A DNA stretch of 45,592 nt, from assembly GCA_004322275.1 (NCBI GenBank), contig SCTA01000004.1, positions 1 through 45,592 of the forward strand. The letters are read 5' to 3'. The position numbers were made by a program, and so were the translations under genes. The notes under the pieces are model-generated. The model was not told the origin of the DNA and made no database searches. It was given only the letters and a program-made list of their open reading frames with translations. Positions 33,767-42,987 of the stretch are shown one piece after another (within the stretch, counting starts at the first letter, position 1; each line of letters opens with the position of its first letter). This DNA is from a bacterium. Its GTDB lineage: Bacteria; Desulfobacterota; Deferrisomatia; Deferrisomatales; BM512.

Positions 33767-34081
33767 CTAGCTGACGAACGAGCAGCAGTAGTCGCTGACC
33801 GTCCTGACCTTCATGGTGAACTTCGAGTTGGCGGGAACGTCGAAGGACGCGGGGCCCTTGATCGTCTTCCACTCTTTCGCGCCGGGGAGGAGCACGTCGA
33901 GCTCGCCCGACATTATCTCCATTATCTCGGCAGCGCCGGTATTGAACTCGTATTCGCCGGGCTGCATAGCGCCGAGGGTCTTCTTTGTGCCGTCGGCGAA
34001 AAGGACGGTTCTGGAGATTACGCCGCCGCCGAAGTAGACGTTGGCTTCGCGCACCACGGTAACATTCTTGAACTCGGACAT
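33767..34081 (-). CDS. ppnP: Pyrimidine/purine nucleoside phosphorylase PpnP
   Basis: This 104-residue single-domain cupin matches the PpnP (YaiE, DUF1255) family in full length: NVYFGGGVISRTVLFADGTKKTLG, the turn MQPGEYEFNT, EIMEIMSGELDVLLPG and the end DVPANSKFTMKV. The enzyme phosphorolyses many nucleosides to base and ribose 1-phosphate and takes part in nucleoside salvage. A GGAG-type site precedes the ATG (rc of 34085-34091). It is monocistronic, with its own terminator. Confidence 0.93.
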   Translation of the reverse strand: MSEFKNVTVVREANVYFGGGVISRTVLFADGTKKTLGAMQPGEYEFNTGAAEIMEIMSGELDVLLPGAKEWKTIKGPASFDVPANSKFTMKVRTVSDYCCSFVS

Positions 34082-34207
34082 GTTAATCCTCCGCTGAAAA
34101 TTGCTTTTTGATGTTGTTTCAACGGCCTCGACTTATACAACTTTATTTGGCGCTCCCGAAAGGGAAAAGCACGGGAAGACTTTTGAAAAACGTCGCAGCG
34201 GTTTTTC

Positions 34208-35695
34208 TTACTCCACCGGCGCCTGTCCGGGGGCGGAGATGCCATAGGCGTCGAGAAGCGCGCCTTCCAGCCGCTGGAGTTCAGCGAGGGCCTTGAGATA
34301 TCCCGCCGAGGCGCGGACGGTGCCCAGATGCGCTTCCATCTCGTCGCGCCGGGCGAGAGCGACTTCGTAGCCGGTGGCCCTGCCGACTTCGTACCTTTCG
34401 GAAGCCGAGCGGGCCTTTTCCGCCTCCAGCCTCTCCGAGGCCTTCGTCGCCTCTATCTGGTCCAGCTGCCTTCTCGCCTCGATGTGCGCCTTTCGCACGT
34501 CGGCTTCTATAAGCTGGAGGAGGTTCCCCAAGGCCTCTTCCGCCTGGCCTTTTTCGAGAAGCGCGCTCTTTTCGCTTGCCCTGGCGGCGCGGTTGCCGAG
34601 GGGAAAGCTGAAAGTGACCCCGGCGGAGGCGTCGTAGCTTTCGCCGAAGAATTCCCCCGCGGCTTGGCCGAAGGAGTCGGCGTAGCCGCTCTTGCCGAGG
34701 CGTATGAAGAGGTCGAGCTTGGGCAGAAGGCCGTTTCTGGTCTTGGCGACGGAAAGCTCGCCCCGCCTGATGTCCAGCCTCGCCTGATTGGCCTCCGGCC
34801 GAAGCTTTAGAGCGCCCCTGACCCCTTCTTCGAGCGGGGGGAGGGGAGGCGCGGGCAGCTCCTTGCTTTCGGCGGGAGCGATTTTAAGCGCGAAGAGGTT
34901 CTCCGAGGGCGGATTGAGAAGGCGAAGGAGGTCTATCCCGGCCTTTTCCAGCCTGCTGTCGGCGTCGATCACCGCCTGCCTGCGAAGGGCGACCTCCGCC
35001 TCGGCGGTCACCCGCTCGGATTCGGCGAGCTTTCCCGCCTCTATCCTGCCGTTGGTCTCGTCGAGCCCTCTTTGGGCCAGCGCGAGGGATTCCTCGACGA
35101 TCTTAAGCTCCATGAGCGCCAGAGAGTAGTCCCAGTAAGCCGCTATCGTCGAACTGGCGGTAGACTCGGCGAGGGCGCGGACCTCGTATTCGGAGGCGTC
35201 GGCGTCGAGGCGGGCCAGCCGGACCTCGTAGAGGTTGGCTTCCTCGCCCTTTCCCTGCATCAGCGGCGCGGTGACGGCCGCTCCGAGGCGGACGGAGGAG
35301 GTTCCGGGGTCGGTTATCGAGGCGTTGGCGCTTCCCTCCAGTACCATTCCCATTTCCAGCTTTTTTGTGACCTTGCCCTCGGCGTCGAGGGTGTCGCTGG
35401 ACTTCGAGGAGGGAGTGGATACGTCGGTGAACTTTTTCCCGGCCGAAAGGGAGCCGGAGACGACCGGGTCGAAGGCGGCAAGGGCTTTCTCCTCGTTCTC
35501 CCGCTTTATCGCCGTTATCGTCTTTTTGACCGCGTAGGCGCGGTTGTGCTCGAAGGCCATCCTGACCGCCTCTAAGACCGTGAGGCGAAGGGGCGAAGCG
35601 ACGTTTTCCGCCGGGTAGGCGGGAAGGGCGAAGGCCAAGAGGAGCGCCGTGAGGCAGAGGCGGAGAGTTTTTTTCACTTTAATCTTCCTATTCAT
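34208..35695 (-). CDS. TolC-family outer-membrane efflux channel
   Basis: The 495-residue protein has a signal peptide (LTALLLAFALPAYPAE) and the long alternating helices of the TolC/OEP family, present twice: ESTASSTIAAYWDYSLALMEL near residue 180 and the matching LLQLIEADVRKAHIEARRQLD near residue 390. It forms the outer-membrane duct of a tripartite exporter. It is the last gene of the four-gene operon; its ATG overlaps the stop of the permease gene by 8 bases. Substrate specificity cannot be told from the channel. Confidence 0.92.
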   Translation of the reverse strand: MNRKIKVKKTLRLCLTALLLAFALPAYPAENVASPLRLTVLEAVRMAFEHNRAYAVKKTITAIKRENEEKALAAFDPVVSGSLSAGKKFTDVSTPSSKSSDTLDAEGKVTKKLEMGMVLEGSANASITDPGTSSVRLGAAVTAPLMQGKGEEANLYEVRLARLDADASEYEVRALAESTASSTIAAYWDYSLALMELKIVEESLALAQRGLDETNGRIEAGKLAESERVTAEAEVALRRQAVIDADSRLEKAGIDLLRLLNPPSENLFALKIAPAESKELPAPPLPPLEEGVRGALKLRPEANQARLDIRRGELSVAKTRNGLLPKLDLFIRLGKSGYADSFGQAAGEFFGESYDASAGVTFSFPLGNRAARASEKSALLEKGQAEEALGNLLQLIEADVRKAHIEARRQLDQIEATKASERLEAEKARSASERYEVGRATGYEVALARRDEMEAHLGTVRASAGYLKALAELQRLEGALLDAYGISAPGQAPVE

Positions 35696-36893
35696 GGCGC
35701 AGCGCCTCGATCGGGTCGAGCCGCGAGGCTTTCCAGGCCGGGTAGAGGCCGAAGAAGATGCCGATACCGGCGGAGACTCCGAGGGCGAGGAGGGCGCTGT
35801 CGGTTTCCACCACCGTTTGCAGCGAGCCGAGCTTCGGTATCAGCAGTGCCCCGCCGACCCCGATAAGAAGCCCGATGAGGCCGCCGAAGCCGCTGACTAT
35901 CACCGACTCGACGAGAAACTGCATCAGGATGTTCCCCTCGGTGGCGCCTATCGCCTTGCGGATGCCGATCTCCCTGGTCCGCTCGGTCACCGTCACTATC
36001 ATCACGTTCATGATGCCGATACCGCCGACTATCAGGGAGATGGCCGCGATGCCGCCGAGGAGATATTTGAAGATGTTGGTGACCTCGGAGGCGCTCTTTC
36101 GTATCTCGTCCATGTTCATTATGTTGAAGTCGTCTTCGGCCCCGGGGAGGGTGCGGTGGCGCTTCCGAAGGAGGGTTTTCACGTCCTGCTGGATGTAGGG
36201 AATCTCCGTCTCGGAGACGGCCTGCACGTCTATCTCCCGGAGGTTTTCGACGCCGAGAAGCTGGCTCATGGCGGTGGTGTAGGGGATGAAGACCTGATTG
36301 TCGGGGCTTCCCCACCCTTCGCCCTTGGCCGCGACCTTCCCGAGGACTGTAAGGCCGATGCCGTTGACCTTTATCACCTCGCCGACAGGGTCGTTTTTGC
36401 CGAAGATCTTCTGCGCGATCTGGTCGCCTATGAGGGCCACGCGCATGCTGCGCTCGACCTCGCGCTCGGTGAAGATTCTGCCCCGGTCGATCTGGATGTC
36501 GCGTAGGGTGAAGTAGCTGGCCGAGGTGCCGAAGATGGACCCCTGGGTGTTCTGGTTGAAGTACTTGACCTGCGCGGAGCCGCGCACCACCGGAGCCACC
36601 AGCGAGACGCCGTCCACTTCCCGGGCTATGGCGAGGGCGTCTTCGAGCTTGAGATTCTGCTGGGTGCCGGTGGCGGCCCCCCGCGTGTCCCGCGAGCCCG
36701 GGGTGATTATCATCACGTTCGCGCCGAGGGAGGAGAGGCGCGCCAGAACCTGCTTTTGCGCTCCCGAGCCTATGGCGAGCATGGCGATGACGGCGCCCGT
36801 GCCGATTATTATGCCGAGGGCGGCGAGGAAGGAGCGGAGCTTGTTGGCCCCGAGACTCCTTACGCCGACTTTTATCGTCGAGGCGAGGTACAT
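35688..36893 (-). CDS. MacB-type ABC transporter permease
   Basis: This 401-residue FtsX/MacB-like permease has one N-terminal membrane segment (FLAALGIIIGTGAVIAMLAIG), a large periplasmic domain of ~210 residues, and three C-terminal membrane segments starting at YLLGGIAAISLIVGGIGIMN. The cytoplasmic stretch TERTREIGIRKAIGAT is a signature of the family. Here the ATPase is a separate protein, unlike E. coli MacB where both are fused. Together with ATPase, adaptor and TolC channel it works as a mechanotransmission pump that pushes periplasmic substrates outward. It starts 3 bases after the ATPase stop. Confidence 0.93.
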   Translation of the reverse strand: MYLASTIKVGVRSLGANKLRSFLAALGIIIGTGAVIAMLAIGSGAQKQVLARLSSLGANVMIITPGSRDTRGAATGTQQNLKLEDALAIAREVDGVSLVAPVVRGSAQVKYFNQNTQGSIFGTSASYFTLRDIQIDRGRIFTEREVERSMRVALIGDQIAQKIFGKNDPVGEVIKVNGIGLTVLGKVAAKGEGWGSPDNQVFIPYTTAMSQLLGVENLREIDVQAVSETEIPYIQQDVKTLLRKRHRTLPGAEDDFNIMNMDEIRKSASEVTNIFKYLLGGIAAISLIVGGIGIMNVMIVTVTERTREIGIRKAIGATEGNILMQFLVESVIVSGFGGLIGLLIGVGGALLIPKLGSLQTVVETDSALLALGVSAGIGIFFGLYPAWKASRLDPIEALRHE

Positions 36894-36896
36894 GTC

Positions 36897-37574
36897 CTAG
36901 ACGCCTCCTTCGACGATCTTGCCGTCTACAAGGTGAATTCGCTTCTTGCAGTGGGCGGCGACGTTCGGGTCGTGGGTGACTATCAGAATCGTCCTGCCGC
37001 TGTCGTTGAGCTGCTGGAAGAGGGACAGAATCTCCCTGCCGGTGGCGCTGTCGAGGTTGCCGGTCGGCTCGTCGGCGAGGATGAGGGCGGGAGAGCCCAC
37101 AAGCGCCCTCGCTATCGCCACTCTCTGGCGCTGTCCGCCCGAGAGCTTGGCGGGCTCGTGGTACATGCGCGAGGCGAGGCCGACCGTCTCCAGAGCTTCC
37201 ATCGCCCGCTCCTTAGAATCGCTTCTTCCCGCGTAGACCAGCGGCAGCTCTACGTTTTCGAGGGCGGTGAAGCGCGGAAGGAGGTTGAAGGTCTGGAAGA
37301 CGAAGCCGATGTAGCGGTTTCGTATCTGGGCGAGGCGGTTTCGCGGGAGTACGGCCACGTCCTCCCCGGCGAGGTAGTAATTGCCCGAATCGGGGTGGTC
37401 CAGGCACCCGAGGATGTGCATCAGGGTGGATTTTCCGCTCCCCGAGGCCCCGGTTATCGCGCCCATCTCGCCTTCCCTGACGCAGAGGGAGACGCCGTCA
37501 AGGGCGTTGACCACCTCTTCGCCGACCTGATAGCGCTTCGTGATGCCGCAGGTTTCTATGATTGTGCGTGGCAT
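36897..37574 (-). CDS. MacB/LolD-type ABC transporter ATPase
   Basis: The 225-residue ATPase carries Walker A GASGSGKST (42-50), the Q-loop segment VFQTFNLLPRFTALENVELP typical of the MacB/LolD/FtsE class, the signature LSGGQRQRVAIARAL and Walker B LILADEPTGNLD, then the switch His in VTHDPN. It powers the permease encoded 3 bases downstream. It lies 5 bases after the adaptor stop, so all four genes are one unit. Confidence 0.95.
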   Translation of the reverse strand: MPRTIIETCGITKRYQVGEEVVNALDGVSLCVREGEMGAITGASGSGKSTLMHILGCLDHPDSGNYYLAGEDVAVLPRNRLAQIRNRYIGFVFQTFNLLPRFTALENVELPLVYAGRSDSKERAMEALETVGLASRMYHEPAKLSGGQRQRVAIARALVGSPALILADEPTGNLDSATGREILSLFQQLNDSGRTILIVTHDPNVAAHCKKRIHLVDGKIVEGGV

Positions 37575-37579
37575 TTAAC

Positions 37580-38881
37580 TTAACGCCCGAAGGGCATGGG
37601 GGGGCCGCCCTGCCACTTGCTCTCTACCTGCTGTTTTTTGATTATAACCGCCTCTTCTCCGGAAAGGCCGGAGACTATCTGGGTAAGCTGGCCGTCGGAG
37701 ATGCCGGTCACGACGGGCCGGTCCTCATTTCCGGCGGGAAGCTGCACGGTCACGAATTCGCTTCCGTTCTTTCTGAAGACCGCCTCGGAGGGGACGCCGA
37801 GCACGCTTTCCCTCACCTCGATTATGATGTCCGCGCTCGCGGTCATCTCGGGCTTCAGCATATCCTTGTTTTGGGAGAGCACCTCTATCTTGACCTCGAA
37901 GGTGACGACGTTGGAGGTGTTGATTCCCCGGGGTGAAATTCTTTGCACCTCGCCCTGAAATTTCTCGCCGGGGAAGGCGTCCACCCGGAGGACCGCCTTC
38001 TGCCCTTCCTTGACAAGCCCGATGTCCGCCTCGTCCACCGAGGCGAGGACGAAAATCTTGTCGAGGTCGGAGATGATCATGATAGTGGTGCCGCCGCCGA
38101 CGTTGGACATGGGCGAGGAGATTATCTGCCCGGCCTGAACGCTTCTCTGGGTTATGACGCCGCCGAGGGGAGCGAAGACGCGGGTGTTCTTGACGCGCTG
38201 GTCGGCGATTTCGAGGGCGAGTTTGTCGCTCTCGACGTTGGCTTTCGCCGCCTCAATCTCCTGCCTGTCCAGTTCGAGCGCCTTTTCCTTCGCGTCGAGC
38301 TCCGCCTCGCGGAGTTTCGAGGTTTCGATGTCGGATCTGGCCTGAACGGCCTGGGTCTCGGCGCTTTCCGCTTCCTCGGCGCTGGCGAGCTTTCTTTGAA
38401 GAAGCTCCCTTGTCCTCGCGGCCTTGGCCTCGGAGTCTTTTGACAGGGAAACGGCCGAGGCTAGGGCTACCCTGGCCTTTTCACGCTCGTTGACCAGAGC
38501 CCGCTCGTTGACCCTGAGGTTTTCCTCGGCGATCTTCTGCCGTGCGAGGGAGGAGGCGAGGGAGGTTTTGGCCTGATTGAGGGTGCGGTGCTCGTCGGTG
38601 GGGTCGAGTTCGAGCAGGAGATCCCCCTTCCTGACCTTGTCGCCCTCTTCGACGGGAAGATTTACGATCTCGCCGCTGGCCTTGCACTTTATCTCTACGT
38701 CGAGGTTGGGAACGACCCTGCCGCTGGCGGTAATCTTCTGTACGATGCTGCCCTTCGTCACTGCGGAGGTCTTTTCGGTTTTGACTACCTCGACCGGCCG
38801 GAGTTTGTACCAGGCGAAACCGCCCACCAGAGCCGCAACGGCTAAAACGACAAAAATCCACTTTTTCAAAGCATTCTCCAA
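37580..38881 (-). CDS. Periplasmic adaptor (MacA/HlyD-type membrane fusion protein)
   Basis: The 433-residue protein has an N-terminal membrane anchor (WIFVVLAVAALVGGFAWY). A lipoyl/barrel half-motif (KASGEIVNLPVEEGDKVRKG) is followed by a long helical hairpin of ~140 residues rich in Ala, Glu and Lys, the second lipoyl half (RVFAPLGGVITQRSVQAGQ) and a beta-barrel domain. The hairpin is longer than that of E. coli MacA and should reach the TolC channel. It is the first gene of the exporter operon. The start is TTG at 38881; no ATG or GTG lies in a better position, so translation may be modest. Confidence 0.9.
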   Translation of the reverse strand: MENALKKWIFVVLAVAALVGGFAWYKLRPVEVVKTEKTSAVTKGSIVQKITASGRVVPNLDVEIKCKASGEIVNLPVEEGDKVRKGDLLLELDPTDEHRTLNQAKTSLASSLARQKIAEENLRVNERALVNEREKARVALASAVSLSKDSEAKAARTRELLQRKLASAEEAESAETQAVQARSDIETSKLREAELDAKEKALELDRQEIEAAKANVESDKLALEIADQRVKNTRVFAPLGGVITQRSVQAGQIISSPMSNVGGGTTIMIISDLDKIFVLASVDEADIGLVKEGQKAVLRVDAFPGEKFQGEVQRISPRGINTSNVVTFEVKIEVLSQNKDMLKPEMTASADIIIEVRESVLGVPSEAVFRKNGSEFVTVQLPAGNEDRPVVTGISDGQLTQIVSGLSGEEAVIIKKQQVESKWQGGPPMPFGR

Positions 38882-38983
38882 GGGTCCCGGAGGAGCCGCT
38901 GTATATGTTCAAACAAACGTTTAAGCGCTTGGCGAAGACTTGTCAAGGGCCGTAAGTGCTTAAAAACATTACTTTACAAAAGT

Positions 38984-39460
38984 TTACTTAATTTCGTGAC
39001 GGAACTCGTCTACGAGGACTTTTCCCGCCGCGACGACCTTGGCCCTGATCGTATAAGCGCCCTTCTCGGTCAGGTCCACGTTTGCGCCGTAGCCCTGGGT
39101 CATCTCCTGCGCCATAGCCTGCGCCTTGTTGCCGGAGGGGGCGATGACGAGGAACCCGGCGGTGCCTCCCTTGACGGGGGTTTTGTCCGGGGAAACGGGA
39201 AAGACCATCAGGTGGTGGGATTTCGTCTCCATCGCCGAGTGGTCCATCTTCATGCCTTTTGCCGCCTCGGCGGACATTCCCGCCTTGTTGTCGAGGAGGC
39301 GGTAGGTGAAGGAGAAGTTCTCGACTTTGGACTCGTGGATAACCTTGCCGAAGGTCTTTTCGTCTATGACTTGTCCGGCCTTCTCCACGGCGAGCGCCCC
39401 GGCCGCGAAGAAGAGGGAAAAGACGAGGCAGAGAACCGGCGATGCGAATTTTGTCTTCAT
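38984..39460 (-). CDS. Met/His-containing periplasmic protein, unknown function
   Basis: The 158-residue protein has a clear signal peptide (CLVFSLFFAAGALA, cut near ALA-V). The start at 39460 has an AGGAAG site. The mature part is beta-rich, with a segment GMKMDHSAMETKSHHLMVFP whose Met and His spacing suggests copper or other soft-metal binding, then a C-terminal TIRAKVVAAGKVLVDEFRHEI strand pair. I do not recognise a named family; the layout resembles FixH/YtkA-like periplasmic proteins. It lies 102 bases upstream of the exporter operon on the same strand and could be co-regulated with it. Confidence 0.75.
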   Translation of the reverse strand: MKTKFASPVLCLVFSLFFAAGALAVEKAGQVIDEKTFGKVIHESKVENFSFTYRLLDNKAGMSAEAAKGMKMDHSAMETKSHHLMVFPVSPDKTPVKGGTAGFLVIAPSGNKAQAMAQEMTQGYGANVDLTEKGAYTIRAKVVAAGKVLVDEFRHEIK

Positions 39461-39628
39461 TTGGCTTCCTTTCGTTTTTCGCTTTTGACGCGGCAAACGC
39501 TTGAACGTAGTACCGCTTTACAAAAATTAAAAGATATTTACAGGTTGTCAATTTGTGCGCAAAACGGCTGCCCGCCGCAGTAAACAATTTGCATACACAT
39601 AACAACATTCAGGGGTTATAGTTAAGGG

Positions 39629-40750
39629 ATGAAACTCCAGATAACAATGTTTTTCGCCATCGCCATCTCCATCTACGCGCTGATGCACCTCCTCGCCTGG
39701 TGGGGGGTGAGCCCGCTCTTTTCGGGCCATCCGCTCGCGGCGAAGGTGCTTTTGGTCCTCCTAGTTCCCCTTCTTTTCTCCATGCCCCTCATCCACATGT
39801 TCGAGGGCGCGGGGCTCGTCGGAATCGCGAGGGCGTTCGCCTGGGTCGGCTACACCTGGATGGGGTTCATCTTTCTGGTCTTCGTGTTCTCCGCGCTGGC
39901 GGGAATCCTTCACCTTCTTTTCTATACCGCCGCGAAGATCAGCCCCGGGTTTCCCGGAATTTCGATACAGGGAGTCTTCACCGCGAAGGCGATTCTCTTT
40001 CTTGTCCTCGCCCTTTGCCTCTACGGTTTTTACGAGGCGGGCGACATCAGGGTCGAGAGGGTAAAAATCGTCACCGGCAAGCTTCCCGCAAGCGTCAAAT
40101 CGATAACGATAGCGCAGATAAGCGACGTGCACATAGGGCTGATAAACCGGGAGGCGAAGCTCAAAAAGATTGCGGGCATGCTGAGAGAGCTTAATCCCGG
40201 CCTCCTCGCGGCCACCGGCGACATAGTGGACGGGCAAACCGACTACCTCGACGGCATAAGCTCGCTCTTAAAGGATTTAGATCCCCCTCTCGGGAAGTTC
40301 GCGATACTCGGCAACCACGAGCATTACGCCGGTCTTTCCGGCAGCATCGACTTTTTGCAGCGGGCGGGTTTTACGATGCTCCGCGACGAGGTCGTGACGG
40401 CCGGGGGGGTGATAAACGTCGCAGGGGCGGAGGACCGGGCGGCGGGCGACGGAGCGCCCTATCTGAAAAGTACTCAGAATAACCTCTTCACGCTTTTTCT
40501 GAAGCACCGGCCCCTTTTCGACCCGCTGACGGAGGGGAATTTCGACCTCCAGCTCTCCGGCCACACCCACCGGGGGCAGATATTCCCCTTCAATTACATA
40601 ACCGCGCTCAATTTCCCGCTGCAGGACGGTCTTTACGACCTTCCCGGCGGGTCGAAGCTGTACACAAGCAGGGGGACGGGGACGTGGGGGCCGCCGATGA
40701 GGGTTTTTTCGCCTCCGGAGATTACTTTTTTCGAGATTGTGCCGGAGTAG
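39629..40750 (+). CDS. Membrane-anchored metallophosphoesterase (YkuE-like)
   Basis: The 373-residue protein has four N-terminal membrane segments (about residues 1-145) and then a calcineurin-like phosphoesterase domain with all metal motifs: SDVHIG, GDIVDG, GNHEHY and GHTHRG. The organisation matches YkuE/YaeI-type enzymes, thought to act on phosphodiesters or UDP-sugar lipids at the membrane. It is a single gene with an AAGGG site directly before the ATG. A repeat copy follows the stop. Confidence 0.9.
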   Translation: MKLQITMFFAIAISIYALMHLLAWWGVSPLFSGHPLAAKVLLVLLVPLLFSMPLIHMFEGAGLVGIARAFAWVGYTWMGFIFLVFVFSALAGILHLLFYTAAKISPGFPGISIQGVFTAKAILFLVLALCLYGFYEAGDIRVERVKIVTGKLPASVKSITIAQISDVHIGLINREAKLKKIAGMLRELNPGLLAATGDIVDGQTDYLDGISSLLKDLDPPLGKFAILGNHEHYAGLSGSIDFLQRAGFTMLRDEVVTAGGVINVAGAEDRAAGDGAPYLKSTQNNLFTLFLKHRPLFDPLTEGNFDLQLSGHTHRGQIFPFNYITALNFPLQDGLYDLPGGSKLYTSRGTGTWGPPMRVFSPPEITFFEIVPE

Positions 40751-40763
40751 TCCGGCTTCCTCT

Positions 40764-40866
40764 TTCGTCGAAGGGCGGCGTCGTTTCTCGGGCGCGCTCC
40801 TTGCCGTATAAACGATACTGTCTGCGTCGCGCGCCCTGCGGACTCCTTGCCCTTCGCCGAAATAGT
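40764..40866. repeat. Dispersed ~110-bp intergenic repeat, copy B
   Basis: Shares with copies A and C the run GCGCTCCTTG-CGTA, then ACGATACTGTCT, CGTCGCGC, CCTGCGG and CTCCT-GCCC. It sits just after the phosphoesterase stop, in the 217-base gap before the MoaD-like gene. Confidence 0.65.
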
Positions 40867-40967
40867 TTGCCGGAAGTTGAAAAAATCTTCCATGTTCCCC
40901 TCGCCAATCGGGGACGTTCTCAACTATAATTTCACAAGTTGTACAAATCCTTCCTGAAGCGGAGATC

Positions 40968-41201
40968 ATGAAAGTCGAGATAAAACTCTACGCGGGGCTT
41001 GAGGAAAAACTTCCGGGAGGGCAAAGGAAGGTCGAGTCGGAGCTTCGCGAGGGGGCGACGGTGGGGGACGCACTCAAATTTTTGGCCCTTAAGGAACGGT
41101 TTTTAGCTATCATACTGGTCAACGGGGTTCATGCCGGGCCGGAAACGGTTCTTCGCGAGGGCGACGTTGTTTCCGTTTTTCCGCCGCTCGCGGGCGGTTG
41201 A
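40968..41201 (+). CDS. MoaD/ThiS-family sulfur-carrier-like protein
   Basis: This 77-residue ubiquitin-like protein ends in the family's Gly-Gly (FPPLAGG), which is adenylated and thiocarboxylated in true sulfur carriers. Typical segments are EIKLYAGLEEKLPGG, REGATVGDALKFL, ILVNG and LREGDVVSVFPP. Members donate sulfur for molybdopterin (MoaD), thiamine (ThiS) or tungsten-enzyme cofactors. No MoaE, ThiG or adenylating enzyme is in the window, so its pathway is open. The next gene begins 35 bases after the stop. Confidence 0.9.
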   Translation: MKVEIKLYAGLEEKLPGGQRKVESELREGATVGDALKFLALKERFLAIILVNGVHAGPETVLREGDVVSVFPPLAGG

Positions 41202-41236
41202 TTGATTTTATTTTACATTACTGGAGTTGCACAACT

Positions 41237-42625
41237 ATGGCCGATACCCACCAGAAAGCACTGGAGATAAACCTCGACCCCGAAAAGTACGGGGTCTTCG
41301 CCGAGATAGGCGCGGGGCAGGAGGTGGCCCGCTGGTTCTTCCGCGTCGGCGGGGCCGCCGGGACTATAGCGAAGACCATCTCCGCCTACGACATGACCTT
41401 CAGCGACGTCATCTACGGCCCCTCGCAGAGGTACGTGAGCGAAGAGCGCCTCTGCCAGATGCTCCTTCACGAGTACGGACTTCTCGAAGAGCGCCTCGCC
41501 GGGAAGCGCGGGTCGAGGACCGCCTTTTTCGCCTTCGCCGACACCGTCGCGGCAAGGAGCTTTTCGCGCATCGAGGACACCCACGGCTGGATGGGGATTC
41601 GCTTTCAGCACGCGCCCGGCTCGCAGTGCTCGCAGGCGATAATCCACGTTAGAATGCTCGATCACGACAGCGTGACCCAGCAGGAGGCCCTCGGCATCCT
41701 CGGCGTCAACCTCATCTACGCCTCGCTTTTCCTCCATTCCGACAGGGATGCTTTCATCTCCTCGCTCCTCGACGGCCTCTCGCTCGAAAGGGTGGAGGTG
41801 GACATGATCGAGCTCGCCGGCCCCGCTTTCAGCGGCATAGACAATCGGCTTATGAGCCTGAGTCTCGTGCAGAAGGGGCTGACCCACGCGGCTCTCATCT
41901 CCTCCTCCGGCGAGGTGGTCCAGCCCGCGGCGATACTCTACAAAAAGCCGATAATGGTGGTGCGCGGCAGCTTCCGCCCCCTTACCCTCCAGATGCTCGA
42001 CATGGTCGACCGCGCGATGGCGCAGTTCGTTCAGGAGCCGGAGATCGAGGGAAAGGAGGTAATCGTCCTCTGGGAGATGACCCTCCAGAACCTCATGCAG
42101 GGCGGCGAGATAAGCCACGAGGACTTTCTCGCGAGGGCGGATATGCTCGGCGCACTCGGCAAGACCGTTCTCATCTCCAATTACGACAGGTATTTTCGCC
42201 TCGCGGAGTACCTTTTCGGCTTCACCCGCGAGCCGATAGGGCTGGCGATGGGCGTCCCGACGTTAAAAGAGCTTTTCAAGGAGCAGTACTATCAGGACCT
42301 GCCGGGAAAGATACTCGAATCCTTCGGCAGGCTCTTCGAGACCAATCTTCGCATCTACGCCTACCCGCAGCGCGACGCCGTGACCGACGCCCTCATCGAC
42401 GCCGACAATCTGCGCGTCTCTCCGCACCTTAACCACCTCTACGCCTACCTGCGCGAGAACAGGTTCATCGAGCCGATACGGGGCTACAACGAAAAGTGCC
42501 TCTCCATCTACCGGGGCGAGATACTCGACAAGCTACAGTCCGGCGACGACACTTGGGAACTGATGGTGCCGCCGGAGGTTGCTAAAGTCATCAAGGAACG
42601 CGGGCTCTGGGGATATGGTGAGTAG
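41237..42625 (+). CDS. Large conserved-looking protein of unknown function next to MoaD-like gene
   Basis: This 462-residue soluble protein has no signal peptide or membrane segment and no motif I can name. The N-terminal ~170 residues contain GAGQEVARWFFRVGGAAGTIAKT and FAFADTVAARSFSRI. The centre has Asp/Glu-rich beta strands, VEVDMIELAGPAFSG and a conserved-looking YKKPIMVVRGSFRP. The C-terminus is helical. The ATG at 41237 follows a GGAG site; upstream in-frame codons lack one. Codon use and length show a genuine gene. It probably forms a transcription unit with the sulfur-carrier-like gene, which is the only functional hint. Confidence 0.8.
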   Translation: MADTHQKALEINLDPEKYGVFAEIGAGQEVARWFFRVGGAAGTIAKTISAYDMTFSDVIYGPSQRYVSEERLCQMLLHEYGLLEERLAGKRGSRTAFFAFADTVAARSFSRIEDTHGWMGIRFQHAPGSQCSQAIIHVRMLDHDSVTQQEALGILGVNLIYASLFLHSDRDAFISSLLDGLSLERVEVDMIELAGPAFSGIDNRLMSLSLVQKGLTHAALISSSGEVVQPAAILYKKPIMVVRGSFRPLTLQMLDMVDRAMAQFVQEPEIEGKEVIVLWEMTLQNLMQGGEISHEDFLARADMLGALGKTVLISNYDRYFRLAEYLFGFTREPIGLAMGVPTLKELFKEQYYQDLPGKILESFGRLFETNLRIYAYPQRDAVTDALIDADNLRVSPHLNHLYAYLRENRFIEPIRGYNEKCLSIYRGEILDKLQSGDDTWELMVPPEVAKVIKERGLWGYGE

Positions 42626-42773
42626 AAGGAAACCTCAAAACCGTGGTGAGCAGCCCCAAGTTCAAGGAGCCGCACAGCGAGAACCGAAGACATAACAAAT
42701 AGTTAGTCAAGGTTCGAGCGAGCACGCGACACAGAAATTGGGGCGCACAACAGGTTTTGGTAAAGGGAGTTGG

Positions 42774-42983
42774 ATGAACGTAAGCGTCAGGCTAGTGCGG
42801 CAGGAGGGGGAGGTTTCCTTCGTCCGGGCGAAGGACGGGAGGCCCCTTTTCGGCGGCCTGCGCTTCGCTGACCCGCAGGAGGCCCGGCGCTACCTTCACG
42901 AGGCGAACAAGAAAAGCGCAAGCAGCAGGTGGACGGAAGATGATTCCCAAGTGGGGAGAGAGCAGCTGAAGTTGATCTTCTAA
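42774..42983 (+). CDS. Small hypothetical protein
   Basis: The 69-residue basic protein has a good AAGGGAGT site before the ATG. It begins NVSVRLVRQEGEVSFVRAKDG, predicted beta, and ends in a helix with ARRYLHEANKK. No domain is recognised. The upstream stretch 42626-42773 shows nothing else. Confidence 0.55.
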   Translation: MNVSVRLVRQEGEVSFVRAKDGRPLFGGLRFADPQEARRYLHEANKKSASSRWTEDDSQVGREQLKLIF

Positions 42984-42987
42984 CCCT

